From assembly GCA_963573385.1 (NCBI GenBank), contig CAUYLG010075688.1:62001-126000 (forward strand): a DNA stretch of 64,000 bases. Direction: 5' to 3'. The DNA is from Cacajao melanocephalus. Taxonomy: Eukaryota; Chordata; Mammalia; Primates; Pitheciidae. The notes below the pieces were generated by a model. The model was not told the DNA's origin. It made no database searches and saw nothing but the letters and a program-made list of their open reading frames with translations. Of the stretch, positions 1 through 11,180 are shown one piece after another; within the stretch, counting starts at the first letter, position 1, and the number at the start of each line of letters is the position of its first letter. The position numbers and the translations under genes are program-made.

Positions 1-2169
1 AACATACTTTTCTTCTTGATTTTGTATGTTTTCCTCGCCAGTGACTTTTTTTTAATCCCATGAATATGTTTTTTTTAACGACACAGTGGGTTCCCTCTGC
101 AGGTTACTGTCTAAACGCCACAGGAACGTCCTGAGCCTCACTGGATGTTGTGTGAGCCTTTCTGTGACGTCCTGGAGAAGCCCTGAGAAGCTGAGTTTAA
201 ACTCTTTTATACTGCAGCACAGAGAAGCTGCTTTGTCCCCTCACATTCCCAGGCAGAGTCTTGCTTCTCTTCCTGGCAGGTATTTGTGACCCACCTTTCC
301 CTCGGCCTCCTATTGGTGAGTGTTGGCTGGCATGAGGTGACAGCTGCTACCTCACCACAGGGCCAGAGCCTAACAGGCCCGGGAAGTGGTTTCCACAGTT
401 CTCAGAGGCGCTCTCCTTGGAACCGGCTGAAAGAGTGAACATGATGGATGCCTCGCTCCCCACCTTCCCAGGAGGATGCATCACTAACTTCATTGCTTAT
501 TCACTCAAGTCCCTGCTGCAATCTGGTGTGAGGGACACAGGGATTTGCTGACTCTTTCAAGGTTACAGGGATTGTCACTGAAATGCATCTGATGCTCTGA
601 GCTCCCCTCTGACTTCTCTGCCTCAACTCTGTGCTACTGCTTCTCTACATTTAACACGGAGTTAGCCTCCGAAAGCCATGGCTTTGGAAATCCACAGTGC
701 TTGCCGCCAGGATGGCACAATGCTGGGCTTACATGACTCTCCTAATTAGACCATTAGTTACATAATGCCCACATTCAGAAGGAAGGGAGGGCTGTGCAGT
801 GCACTCAGCATTTTAATGCTACTGCAATTGCTGAAATCATTTCTTAGGATTACTTCTGTCCTGATTTTTTCCAAATCTGCTGCACAGATGCAGTACCTGT
901 TAGAAGCATCTCTGGCTTAATGGATCTATGCCTGTGAACGGTTTGCACCTAGCAGATTTGAGATGGTGTCTCTCTAGTGGTCCATGCCAGCTAGTCAGCT
1001 ATGGTGACCTGCATGGGTTGTGGAGGCCTCACTTTTAGCTGGTGTGGTCCAAGGAGCCTGGTCTTCACGGATGTGTGACATTCACCAGCATGTGCAGAAC
1101 TATGGAGACTGTACGTCATTTAATAGTGCCCAGGGCTAGAGCAACACCTTTCTATGGAGTGGAGAGGGCCAAAGGATCCCAGACTTGTCAAGAATGATCC
1201 TTTTGATAAATTACAAGTCAAAGCTCAAGAAACTTAGCTGCAAACGGTCCTGCATTTTTCTATAGAAGGTCCACGGTATTGGTCATTTGTTATACTTTCA
1301 CTTATAGGCACATTTTATGTTTTTCTTTCATCAAATAAATAAAACTTGGCTATCTGTCTTTAGATAAGTTATATTTCATTTCCCCCACCCTGCTGTGACT
1401 CTATTAAGACTAGTTGTTTCAGCTGTCCAGCACCACTGGGCACTGGCCCTACCAGGGCGAGGAAGGGGTGGGGGCAGTGGGGATGGTTGGTCTAGTCTCC
1501 AGTCCAGGATGCTCAGCAATGTTTGGATTTTACAGGCTGCAAAACATGCCTGAAGGAGACCTGGTATTGCTTGTAGAGTGTCAGAGAGGGGCTGGGTTTG
1601 CGTTCAGTGGCCACAGGATTCCTGAACAAATACTAGGATTTTATGGCAAGAAGTCTATTTGCAACGTGTTTTGAGAAACTTCCTGGAGCAGAAGTTGGTT
1701 AAGTTAAACCAATGTAAACATCAGCCATCCCTGGCTTTTATCATGAGTTCTAGAAGACTATCTCCAGATACCTCCATCACATTCCCTGATCCTGTAGTGA
1801 GGTTTTGTAGATGGTCCCCACGTTCACTTCCGGTGTTTTGGCTGCATTGCTGTGAACCATTGTTTCCCGTCACTTCACCTGGTAGACATCTCCGTGGTTC
1901 ATAACCATTACCACACTGAACTGACTGTGATTCCCACAGTGGGAGTCCTAGAGTCTCCCTGAAAAGATGTGAGAGAGTCACAGAGACTAATCATTCTCCT
2001 CCAACTGTCTTTTCTTAGGAGACTGAAGGGAGAGGGGGATCAATGTTCCCGGTACATTGTTCTGCAGCAAACTGTTCATTCTACCTTCACAAAGAGCATT
2101 TTCTTCTGCGCTTTTATGCAAAGAAGACATACACATGGCCAGCTAGTCTATGAAAGAGTGCTTACTGTC
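1..2169. other. Unique sequence, no gene recognised
   Basis: I see no repeat family I can name and no supported gene here. Short open frames (for example 86-289 on + and 1721-1981 on -) have no recognisable domain and no supporting context. A run of T occurs near positions 47-80. Non-coding exons cannot be excluded from sequence alone. Confidence 0.6.
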
Positions 2170-2915
2170 ACTGATCATTAAGGAAACCAAAACCACAGTG
2201 AAATATCCCCTCATACCTGTTAGAATAGCTATTATCAAACAAACAAAATTCAAGTGTAGACAAGGATGTGGAGAAATTGGAATCCTTTTTTGTACACAAT
2301 GGATGGGAATGTAAAATGGCACATCCACGATGGAAGACAGTACGGAGGTTCCCAACAAGCTAAACACAGAACGACCTTATGCTTCAGCAATCCCGCTTCT
2401 GGATATGTATCCAAAAGAGTTAAAATTTGGATCTCAAAGGGTTATCAACACTTCCATGTTCACTGCTGCATTATTCAAAATAGCCAAGATATAGACACAA
2501 ACAAATGCCCATTGACAAGGGAATGGATAAAGAAAATATGCTCTGTAAACCTAATGGAATGTTATCCAACCTCAGGAAAAATCCTGCCACATTTGACCTT
2601 GAGGACATTATGCTAAGTGAAGTAGGCTAGTCACAGAAGGGCAATGACTGTGTGATTTCACTGATGTTAGGTGTCTAAAATAGTCAGACTCCCAGAAACG
2701 GAAAGTAGCATGGCGGTTGTGGGAGGTTTCAAGAAGGAAGAACAGCGGGCTTGCTATTCAACGGCTGTAAAGTTCTGGTTACACAAGATGAATATGTTTT
2801 AGATATCTGCTGTACAACACTCTGCCTTAAAGCATTTGTGCAGTTAAATTTTTGTTAAGAGAGATCTCATATTAAGTGTTCTTAACACACACACACATGC
2901 ACACACACACAGAAT
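2170..2915 (+). mobile_element. Old L1 (L1M-type) 3' end: ORF2 terminus plus 3'UTR
   Basis: The block reads like the last part of L1 ORF2 in sense orientation: a 'ccacagtgaaatatcccctc' segment, then 'ggatgtggagaaattgg', then 'gaatggataaagaaaatatg' near 2521. It runs on into an L1M-type 3'UTR and ends in a CA-rich tail at about 2885-2912. The frame is broken by many substitutions, and the 116-aa open frame at 2266-2616 is only ORF2 debris. The 5' end is truncated. The subfamily is not resolved, but divergence and the CA-type tail point to an L1MB-L1MD-age copy. Confidence 0.85.
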
Positions 2916-3539
2916 GCTTCCTCTTGGGTCTGGCCTTCAGAACTTGGAGCAGGCTTTAGCTAGTGACAAAATGAGTCACTATATGTAGATTTTGTAATTT
3001 ACGGTATTCCAGGATTCCACAGTCCACTGGCATAAATAAAGTCAAATAGTAGTGCAATTTAATGACCATCTGCTCTCGCTCATTAGAACCTCAGGAACTT
3101 GGCCCTTTAAAATTTTTTTTTTCCTGCTACTCTTCCTACCCACAACAAAAGGATTTCCGTCTCAAAACTCAATTGCATTCGAGTATCAGCCTTTAGATGG
3201 CTGACTCACTCTCACCGTTGATAAGAGCCTTATATATCAAATCCTATTACCCTAATTAATTTATAATGAAGGCTATAATTGCCACAGGGACAGGAAAATG
3301 ACATCTTCTCTGGGACATACTCCTCCTGAAGCTGAGTCATGGGAAAGCCTAGTTATGTTCTGATGATTATTTGGCAAGCAAGGAATGAAGAAACAGGGAG
3401 TCCAGGGTTCCCTGTCATCAGAACCGGCTGTGAGATCCAACTCCACAAAATGGCCTTTCAATGAGCAAAATGGGGGTGGCTGGAAAGTGACAGGTGGCCT
3501 TTCTTTGGTTTCCTTTTCCTAAGCTTCATGGCTTTAGTG
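2916..3539. other. Unique sequence, no feature recognised
   Basis: No named repeat and no supported open frame. It contains a short T run near 3110-3122 only. Confidence 0.5.
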
Positions 3540-4131
3540 TTGGGCACTGCATGTGCCCTCCTCACCTCCTCCCTGCCCACCTTATACTCCTTTCATCTCT
3601 CTGGAAACTAGTTCACACAACTATAACCTGATTGCATTTCACGTGGTTTATAAAATATGTTTTTCTTTCTGTTCCAGGACTTCTGGAAGATGAAGGATTG
3701 GGGCCCATCTTCAATCCTGCAGGTCCTAGGGGGCAGTTCCTGCCTGGACTCACCTGCAAACCTGGCAGTGTGAGGGTCCATACCTCATGGGGCACAGTTC
3801 ACAAATGGAATCTGGGCTAGTGAGAAGAAGCTCTCCTTTTCTGGAAAATTCTGAGGCACATTGTTTTCTAGAAGACCCCAGTGGGATTGAACCCATGCTG
3901 TCCACATCAGGGACCAGCTCAAACACATGACTTTGTGTGTCTGTTTTCCCAGTTTCCCTGCACTACTCTTCCCAGTCCCCGCTTTTGTTCCTGAGATCAG
4001 GTGTCAAAAAAGTTTCTGCTTTTGACACTTTCAGGTGTCAAGGTTTGTCTCTTGCTCTGCTTTCTGGAAAAGAGGAAAAAGCAGCCACAGGATGGTGCCA
4101 GAACCACTCACTCACGGGGTGACGGAGACAG
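3540..4131 (+). mobile_element. Diverged 5' LTR of an ERV-L-like provirus
   Basis: This block is colinear with 8505-8965 at low identity. Shared landmarks are 'ttctttctgttccagg' at about 3663 versus 'ttctttctgctccagg' at about 8589; 'gcacatt' followed by a purine-rich stretch and an '...accagctc'-like motif; and a late 'cctgagatca' versus 'cctgaggtca' segment near the 3' side. Two such blocks flanking an ERV-L-like pol remnant is what a provirus with both LTRs would look like. The LTRs are strongly diverged, so insertion is ancient. Exact ends and family are not resolved, and the most 5' 100 bases are the least certain. Confidence 0.5.
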
Positions 4132-4435
4132 GGCCTTATTGCTGTGGATGGCTGGGGAATAAGGGCCCTCTTTATGTAGGGTTTCCCAGTGGTTAAGACT
4201 TTCTGCTGGTGGTGGTGCGGGAGAGGTGGAGGTACAAGATGAAATTTTGGTTTTCCTTCATCAGTGACCCTGGGAAGGTGGTGGAGTGATGGTAACTGGA
4301 GGGGTTGTGAAGCTGCCTGGCTTTCGTTAATGGCTCTTGAGTAGCCTGGAATAAAATGACAGGCTCAGGTTAGGTAATCATCAATGGAAAGCTGACTGTG
4401 ACAATCAGACAGCTTCCAAGGCAGTGTCAAAAACA

Positions 4436-4592
4436 TGAGTTCTCATCTTCGGTTTCACATTAGAGTCACATAATCTGAGGTCCGAGTGATATCCTTGACT
4501 GATTATTTCAAAACATCTGGAAGCTGGACCCAAACAACAGCTTTTGAAAGCCCCTCATGGGATTTCAAGGTTGAGACAAGATTAAGAACCCC
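4436..4592. mobile_element. MER5-like non-autonomous hAT (Charlie) element
   Basis: Both ends look like the MER5 terminal region: left 'gagttctcatcttcggttt' followed by 'cacattagagtcac', right 'aaggttgagacaag' then 'attaagaaccc'. The two ends are inverted relative to one another in the manner of 'ggttctcaa...ttgagaacc'. The size (about 157 bp) suits MER5A/B. The terminal inverted repeats are degraded and I cannot confirm an 8-bp target duplication. Confidence 0.5.
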
Positions 4593-5454
4593 TGGGGACC
4601 TTTATCACCTGGGCTGTGCTGCCTACTCTGCTGGAAACCAGACTCAGGATTTAATGATAAAGACAGCAGAGCTGCAAAGGAGACCAAACCCATCCCGATG
4701 TCAAAGTTCCCTTCCTGACAGGAAAAAATAAAGTAGTATTCTGAGACTTGGGATTGTAATATTTGAGTGGGTGACAGTCTTAAAGCCCCATGGTCTCCTA
4801 AGCCCTCTGTCCCTACAGAAACAGCTGGCTCCTACTCAGGAAGAGAATATCCTCCACTTACCTGGAGACCCTGCAGAGACATCACTTGAGGCAGGCGTGT
4901 GAGGGGCTGACCGTCCTGAAGATCGGCTCTACCTCCCACATTGCCAACAGCCCAATATCCAAGCCCTGCATCCAAGGTCAGGATGTAGAAGTGGGGAAAT
5001 CGGTTTCTGCACCAGGAAAACAGTATAACAACTCACAGCATTGCATGGCATGGCCGTACCACCGAGAACCATGGGAATCTGCATGGGAGGAAATCTTGAG
5101 GGTGTTGTGCCATGATGGGAAGAAAATGAGGCAGAGAAGAGAGAACGGATGGACACAAGAGCACTGTGCCTTGACTTGTGCTTCAGCATCTGTGCAGGGA
5201 CACTGCGAACAGGTCCGGGGTGCTGTTTTACCAGAATCTCCCTCAAAGACCAAACACAGGATGCACTACAGTAAATGAGCCAGCAAGTCCCAAACTGCCT
5301 TGGCATAGTTATAAGAAGGATCAGAAGGAAGACAGTGTGCCAGAGACGTGGGAGATCAGAAATTCTATCACCAGAGGACACACACTTTAATAAAACAAAA
5401 CGGAAAGCCTGGTGGGAGGGTTAGGCACTGGTGTCTTTAAAAGCTCTGGAATAC

Positions 5455-5819
5455 ACCTGCCTATGCCTATGTCCTGAATGGTATTACCTAGGTTTTCTTC
5501 TAAGATTTTTTATGGTGTTAGGTCTTTTGTTTAAATCTTTAATCCATCTGGAGTTAATTTTTCTATAAGGTGTAAGGAAGGGATTCAGTTTCAGCTTTCT
5601 GCATGTGGCTAGCCAGTTTTCCCAACACTATTTATTAAATAGGGAATCATTTCCCCATTGCTTGTTTGGGTTTAGGGGAGGAACAGCATCAGGAGAAATA
5701 CCTAATGTAGATGATGGGGGGATGGATGCAGCAAACCACCATAGCACGAGTATACCTATGTAACAAATCTGCACATTCTGCACATGTACGCCAGAACTTA
5801 AAGTATAATTAAAAAAATA
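5455..5819 (+). mobile_element. 5'-inverted (twin-primed) L1 insertion with target duplication
   Basis: The left part (5455 to about 5670) is antisense L1 ORF2, recognisable by 'tttaatccatctggagttaa' and 'tatttattaaatagggaatc'. The right part (about 5671-5819) is the sense L1 3' end, with 'aacttaaagtataatt' and an A-rich tail. An 11-bp direct repeat, 'ctctggaatac', lies at 5444-5454 and 5820-5830 and fixes both ends. Opposite orientations inside one pair of target duplications are the signature of twin priming. The 3' sequence resembles L1P-age copies, younger than the ERV-L-like DNA around it. Confidence 0.92.
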
Positions 5820-6347
5820 CTCTGGAATACCCTAAGTGCACACTAATGCCACGAGGTAGAAGACAGACTCCACAGAGAGTCAGTGGCTTGCCACACCAGG
5901 GAAGGTTTAGGTGCTAGTGCTTTGGAGCATACCATGGCATCCTCTTTCAGATAAATGGCAAGTTCTTGCATTCCCCTTCCCTACTATTAAGAAAGAATCC
6001 TCTTGCTTGGGAAGGCTCTTTGGCATTTGGAAACAGAGTAGCTTTAACCCATTAATCTAGTAACCCAAATGCTTCCAGTTTTGAAAGGTTCTCAGAACAA
6101 AATAGAGCTGTGCAGAAGGTCCTGCTGCAGCAAAAATTGCTCTGTTGATCACAGTGTATGACTCAGCAAGTCTGATGGGATCCGGAGTCATCTCTGGTGG
6201 ATAAGGGTGCTCAGTAGAAGCCTGCCAAGCCCCCAGTGCAAGAGTCCATGCAGACTCCTACAATTATGGTGCTAGGCCTTACCTTGGGTAGCAGAGAACC
6301 TTATTTACCATTTGAAAAGCACTGAGCAGCTGGGCCCTAAATATGCC

Positions 6348-6640
6348 TGGAGGCACCCTTGACAACTGGGTTTTATAAGCTCCATCAAGCCAGGAGGTGC
6401 CCATGACAATCTGGATATTATCAGCTCCATTTCATCAGGAGGTACCCATCACAATCTGGGTATTATCAGCTCCATCTGGCCAGGAGGTGGCCACACAATC
6501 TGGGTATTATCAGCTCCATTTATCAGGAGGTAGCCATTACAATCTGAATATTGTCGGCTCCATTCCATTAGGAGGTGCCGATCACAATCTGGGTATTATT
6601 AGCTCCATTCCATCAGGAGGTAACCATCACATCATGTTGT
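6348..6640. repeat. Minisatellite, about 6.5 copies of a 45-bp unit
   Basis: Units beginning 'aggaggt' (or 'tggaggc') start at 6348, 6392, 6437, 6482, 6525, 6570 and 6615. Each contains a variant of 'acaatctgggtattatcagc' followed by 'tccat'. Spacing is 43-45 bp. Because 45 is divisible by three, a repetitive open frame exists at 6397-6642, but one unit is 43 bp so the frame shifts, and the peptide is not credible as a protein. It sits inside the ERV-L-like internal region. Confidence 0.93.
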
Positions 6641-7390
6641 AGATATTATCCATTCAGTCATCAGGTCTGGCACGTGTACCACCAAACCACCTTACGCTGA
6701 ACATGGTTCAGTGGAGATCACTTGGGGTCACTCTGAAAGGTCTGGAAGTCCTGTCAGTTACATGAATAGGTAGCCCAGCCTTCCATCTCTTTACTTCTGT
6801 AATACCAACACCTCAACTTAGAGCTGTTGCCTCACAGGTGTTTCCTATGACCACTTAGGAGGAAATATTTCGGTTTTGTTCCCAGATGGCTGGGCATGAT
6901 ACATCGTTGGCAGAAGAAAATGCAGTGCCATCACCACATTCCAGCCTGTCTCAGGAGCCTCCAAAGGAAAATGACGAGGGGAGCCCCTCCTAGGGGCAGT
7001 AGCAAGGTGATCTTGGTCATTCACTTTGAAGAGAGTGAAAATGCTTGAGGTATGACTCTGCAGGTGGATTTCTGGCCTCTGCAGAATAGCTTGGCTCTTT
7101 GGGAGGGACCCTGGAAGGGGGAGAATGGACACAGAGAAGTTTGAAGAAGAGGCAGGTGAGAGGTCATGGCAGCGAGAACACGTGAGCATCTTCATGAAAT
7201 GCTAAAGCTGCCAGAGAGGGCTGTGTGGACACAGCGCCTTTTGGGTAGGATGACTGTCCTGTGGGTGTCACCAGTCTCTGTTCCGGGCTTCCAGTGCTTG
7301 AGCAGGGGACCCATGGATGAAGAAGCCAAGGCGATGGGCACAGAGGCTAGGCAGTAGCTGCAAGTACAGGCTCCCTGTGGCTGTGGCTGA

Positions 7391-7470
7391 TTCAGCTAGC
7401 ATCGTGGCTACAAGACCAGCATGGCATCAATTCAGTGAGCATCGTGGCTATGAGACCACACTGTCATCAG
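7391..7470. repeat. Two-copy 40-bp tandem repeat
   Basis: The units 7391-7430 and 7431-7470 share 'agcatcgtggcta' exactly and 'agaccac/agaccag' soon after. About 31 of 40 positions match. This is an old local duplication within the ERV-L-like interior. Confidence 0.75.
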
Positions 7471-7689
7471 CAAAGCCTGACACAGAACCTTCTCTCAACT
7501 ACCAGCCATCCACTGGCACCAGTGTGTGCAGGAGACCCCCTTTACTTGGTTGAGGTAACTGTCCTTTGCTTACCCTGCCCTCTATCTCTGCCAGCACCCT
7601 CAACAAATGGCATGAGGGATGCCTCACCCACCAGCATAGAACCCACACAATGTTGCTTTTGACCAAAGGCCCCACGTTGAGGTAAAGGA

Positions 7690-8350
7690 AATGCCAAAAG
7701 GGTGTTTGACCATTTGATGCGCCAAGCAGCTGTGCCCTAAGCTTTTATCATGCACGGAATCCCTTCAGAGCAGAATGTGGGAATGGCTGATTAAAGTTTT
7801 ACCTGAAACGCTACTCAGCCCTAATGCCCTGCGGTTTGGAGGGTGGGTTCCTGTAGGTGGTATAGGCCCTAAGCCAGTGGTCAGTCCCAGTAGCAGGAAT
7901 ACATGAGTTCAGGACCTGTGACCCACTGGTGGAATTTGTGCTCCAAATCCAGCTTAGGCTGTCTTGGAATAAAAATCCTGGTTCTTGGAGAAGCAGTGGG
8001 ATGGGAAGGAATGCTCTGCCCAGGACACACTGAAGGTTCTTGTGAACTCGAAAATGTTAATGCCACTTGGTCATTTTGGGGTCCTCATGTTAGTTCCACG
8101 GTTGGTGGTCATGGCCCACTCTGCTGACCACTGCAGCCAGGACTGCAGTTGTGCAGTGCAGGGAGGAACGGCCAGTCGGGACCAGCTCTTGACACTTCCG
8201 GTTTGATCACGACTGTAAATGGCAAAAGCCAGCAACCAACTGCCCAGGCCCTTTGGGGATGAAGGCCTGGGTCACAGTACAGAGCAAATAACCCAGTCTG
8301 CCAAAATGCTGGCCTGGTATCAGGGGACACAGAAGACGAGGTGGGGTAGG
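7690..8350 (+). pseudogene. pol/dUTPase-like remnant of the ERV-L-like provirus
   Basis: In nucleotide order the block follows the 3' part of ERV-L pol: a segment with 'gtgacccactggtggaattt', then a dUTPase-like stretch where one frame reads PLGHFGVLM at about 8065-8090, and later 'ggatgaaggcctgggtcac' near 8258. Homologous pieces are spread over at least two frames (for example 7903-8127 and 7985-8206), so the reading frame is broken by indels and stops. In an intact element this part would specify the end of polymerase/integrase and a dUTPase. Here it is a fossil. Recognition is from memory of the family and should be tested by translated search. Confidence 0.65.
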
Positions 8351-8504
8351 AGGTAGCCCGGGACCTGGGACAGCCGTGGGCACCATAGCTAGTTAACCCT
8401 AACCCTCCTACATTCAGTCTTTTTAGAAAATGCCACCAACTGCAAACTGGAGAGCCTTGTGTTGAACGCTGTCTGGATCTGAGCAGGACACTCTGTGGAC
8501 AGTG

Positions 8505-8965
8505 TCAGAACCACCTGTGCCTGCCTCACACACTCCACTCCTCCTCAGACATAGCCCGAGGGCACCTCAGCTCAGCTGTGCTGTGTGTTTCTTTCTGCTC
8601 CAGGTGCTCTCTGAATGCAAGGCAAGAAAAACTTCAGCAAACTTGGAATGGCAAGGGAATGACCACACTACAGTGTAACCCCTCACCAGTGGGGACTTAA
8701 AGCCCATGGAGAAATGGTCTCTTCTTGCGGGCACATTCTACAGAGGGACCTGATGGGACTGAGCCCAGATGCCCACTGTCGTGATCAGCCTAGTACTGCA
8801 GATTTCGATTCCTTTCACTCGTTTCTGTGTCATGCTTGTTAGTTTCGCTCTCCTGTTTCCTGAGGTCACTTCCAAAAGCAAACTTCCAGCATGCATGCCC
8901 TGGTCTTAAGCTTTGCCTGTGTGGAAGCAGCTGAAACACCCAGACAAAGACACAGTCATCCCTTG
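8505..8965 (+). mobile_element. Diverged 3' LTR of the ERV-L-like provirus
   Basis: Colinear with 3540-4131 (see that entry). The stretch 'ctctcctgtttcctgaggtc' at about 8848 followed by a 'gcatgccctggtctta' segment resembles the 3' part of many ERV-L LTRs. The block follows directly after the pol/dUTPase-like remnant, as expected for a 3' LTR in + orientation. The edges are approximate, and the 5' edge is poorly defined. Confidence 0.5.
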
Positions 8966-9066
8966 GAATCTCACAACTTCAAACAATTACAGTCTAGTTT
9001 GAGGGTCTGGGAGTCACTCCATTTTTATTTTTCTCTCTTGCTGCATTTTCAATAAATCCCTCTGTT

Positions 9067-9345
9067 GTAGACTTAATGGTGTCCCCCTAACTTTATTTAT
9101 ATACTAACATTCTAAGCCCCAATGCAGCCCTATTTAGAGATATGGCCCTTAAGAGGGCAAGGAAGGTTTAACAAGGTCACAAGGCTGAAGCCCTAATCCC
9201 ATAGGGTTGATGTCCTTATAAGAGGAGAAAGAGGCACCAGAGCTCCTTTTCCATGCTCACAGAGGAAAGGCCATGTGAAGAAGACATGGCAGGAAGGAGC
9301 AGTCCACAAGCCAGTGAGAGTCCTCACCGTCGCTTCTGGTTTGAC
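9067..9345 (+). mobile_element. MaLR LTR (MLT1/MST-type), 3' part lost
   Basis: It follows the MaLR LTR order: 'acttaatggtgtccccc' at the start, 'gagatatggcccttaa' near 9137, then 'tccttataagaggagaaaga', 'aaaggccatgtgaagaaga' and a 'cacaagccagtgagag' segment. The usual LTR 3' end with its AATAAA and terminal CA is not recognisable after about 9345. An AATAAA just upstream at 9051-9056 lies outside this LTR. Confidence 0.8.
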
Positions 9346-9639
9346 GTCAGTTCATGTTTTCCACACCCACCGTCCCTCACCTCAGGCAGCAGAGGCATCA
9401 TTCAGGTCTTTAACCCCAGCTTTTACTCATTTGCAGTTTTGAGGCCTCTGTGATCTGAGCAGTTTTGCTCAATCTTAAGGCACCTGTTTCTCCCACCATA
9501 AAAGCATCCAACCTCATTCCCTTCAGCATTTACACCTAGCAGCTTGCAAAAGCTATAATAGGAAGTAATTTGATGAACAGGTGAAGGTGGAGAGGGCAAA
9601 CGCAGCTATTGGCTTCTGCTTCTTCCAAGAAAGATCTCT
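9346..9639. other. Unique sequence, no feature recognised
   Basis: No named repeat or supported frame. It may hold the eroded 3' end of the preceding MaLR LTR. Confidence 0.4.
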
Positions 9640-9765
9640 CAGTGGTTCCATCAGCTTACAGTGTTCCAGTTGGCCTGTGTTGCTGTCAGCACTTGGCGGT
9701 GGTATGTTCTCTTTAATTTGGTCATCCCAGTGGGTGTATATTTGTGTTCATTGCGGTTTTAACAA
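9640..9765 (-). mobile_element. Short antisense L1M fragment
   Basis: 'gtgttccagttggcctgtgt' followed by 'cagcacttggcggtg' and 'catcccagtgggtgtatat' matches the antisense L1M 3' segment that also appears at about 16095-16175 and 40120-40200 in this window. Confidence 0.6.
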
Positions 9766-10127
9766 GGTATTCTCAGAGACGTGTGACCCAGCCTAAAGAG
9801 GAGATGAATCCCTGATCAGAAAATATGGTGTGAAAGGAGAATTGAGATGGTCTTTCAGGTGAAGGGAACACACATTTATCAAGGATTTTACACATAAAGT
9901 GCAACATGAGATGTTCCACCCAACTGTGTGTTTAAGATTTCCAACTATTCTATACATTAAGTTTCACTCTTCCCATTTCGTGGAAGAAACAGACTTTAGA
10001 AACACTTAATAAATTACCCCAATTCTCATATTTAGAAAGATTTGGCTCATGTCATGTTCACAGATGTGGCTGCAGGTTTCTTGTAGTATTACCACTGACA
10101 CTGAGAATTAGATATTTGTTTTGCAGA

Positions 10128-10172
10128 AGGAGAAAGGGAGAGATAGAGAGAAAGAGAAAGACACGGAGTGGG
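10128..10172. repeat. GA-rich low-complexity tract
   Basis: A run of purines of the form (GAGA/GAAA)n, about 40 bp, in otherwise unremarkable sequence. Confidence 0.8.
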
Positions 10173-10469
10173 GCTGGGGAGATAGGAGAAGCTAAGGGAA
10201 CTTGCAAGCGTACTTTGGGATTTCAGTGAGAGAAAAAGAATTGAACCTGGGCTGCTGACCCCGCTTCAGGGATGAGCTCCCTTGGCTGCGGAGGGTTCCT
10301 GAGACCCTTCTGGTATAATGGTTCATGTTCCACAGCAAAACACTCAGAAGATTTCCCACAGTGGAGACAGTCACTCCTGATCTCTCATTCGCTCCTCCAA
10401 AGCTATAAAAGCCACAATCTCTTTATCCGCAAAGCCTTGAGAAGAGACAGGACAGAAAGTTTCTTCCTT

Positions 10470-10570
10470 TTCAGATAAAACAGCGGATGCTGGGAGCTCT
10501 CTAGTAACTTGTTCAAGATCGCAGAGTGGACAGAACCAAAGCGAGAATGCAAGTTCAGGCCTCCTCCTGC
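10470..10570 (-). mobile_element. MIR fragment
   Basis: 'agtaacttgttcaagatcgc' followed by 'agagtgg' and a 'gcaagttcaggcct' stretch corresponds to the antisense MIR segment after the conserved core. Confidence 0.6.
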
Positions 10571-10724
10571 TGTATAAATATTGTGAAAGGGTCACACATG
10601 ATCTATTTTCTCCAGGGAACTTTGTGGCATGTTTGGGTGCTATCATCTCATAATTCTTCTGTTTTATTAAGCCTGGCGTTGGCTACAAGAAGGCTGTCAT
10701 GAGTGTAGTTTCATTAATGATAGT

Positions 10725-10890
10725 AGTGGTGGCTGACTTCTGCTGAACGCTCCCTTTGTGACTGGCACACATCCTAATCACAAGCCTACAAGATCGGCAC
10801 TGCTGCTCCAGATGAGAAGGCTGGAGCATGCAGAGGTGTAATGTCTCGCCCAAGGACACTGAAGTCAAAACAGAGGCACTGCACACATTT
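10725..10890 (-). mobile_element. MIR element
   Basis: It shows the antisense MIR order: 'gtgactggcacacatcctaa', 'ctccagatgagaaggctg', 'aatgtctcgcccaaggaca'. It is diverged, in keeping with pre-eutherian age. Confidence 0.7.
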
Positions 10891-11180
10891 ACCTTATGTT
10901 TGCTACACATCCTTTCTCTTTGTGAATATGAAAGTCAAGCAAATGAGGTTTTACAGACAAGGGCTGTGAGCACTTCCGTAAGGAATCTACAGGGTCCATG
11001 AGCAGAGGGCTGTTCGGCGTTGATTTCTGACATGGGAATGTAGGAAAGCTCAGTAATAAAGCTTGCCCATTCGTGCTGAAAAGCAACTCTTTGCTGCCTA
11101 TCAGCTTTAATCCACTTAAGGTGGCTTCAGACTGCTGACTCCAGGACACCAGATGGAAGAGCCATATCAGGCTGGTGCAC
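10891..11180. other. Unique sequence, no feature recognised
   Basis: No named repeat. The 112-aa minus frame at 10889-11227 owes much of its length to the adjacent polypurine strand and has no recognisable domain. Confidence 0.45.

Larger units (their letters stand above)
4132..8504 (+). mobile_element. Decayed internal region of an ERV-L-like endogenous retrovirus
   Basis: The interval between the two LTR-like blocks. Only the last part (7690-8350) is recognisable as pol/dUTPase-like. The first part, where gag would be expected, is too eroded to call. Open frames at 4886-5278 (+) and 4929-5381 (-) overlap each other and match nothing I recognise. The interior is interrupted by a MER5-like element, a twin-primed L1 and a 45-bp minisatellite. 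No env is visible, which is usual for the ERV-L group. It cannot encode working proteins as it stands. Confidence 0.55.

Noticed and set aside
4004..4036. Hairpin 'gtgtcaaaa' / 'ttttgacac'
   Set aside because: A 9-bp stem with a long loop is common by chance, and it lies in the LTR-like block.
6397..6642. Frame with a repeating peptide
   Set aside because: It follows from the 45-bp minisatellite; a 43-bp unit breaks the register, so there is no selected reading frame.
8392..8407. Interstitial telomere repeat (ttaaccctaaccct)
   Set aside because: Only two units, expected by chance in 64 kb and lying in the provirus 3' part.
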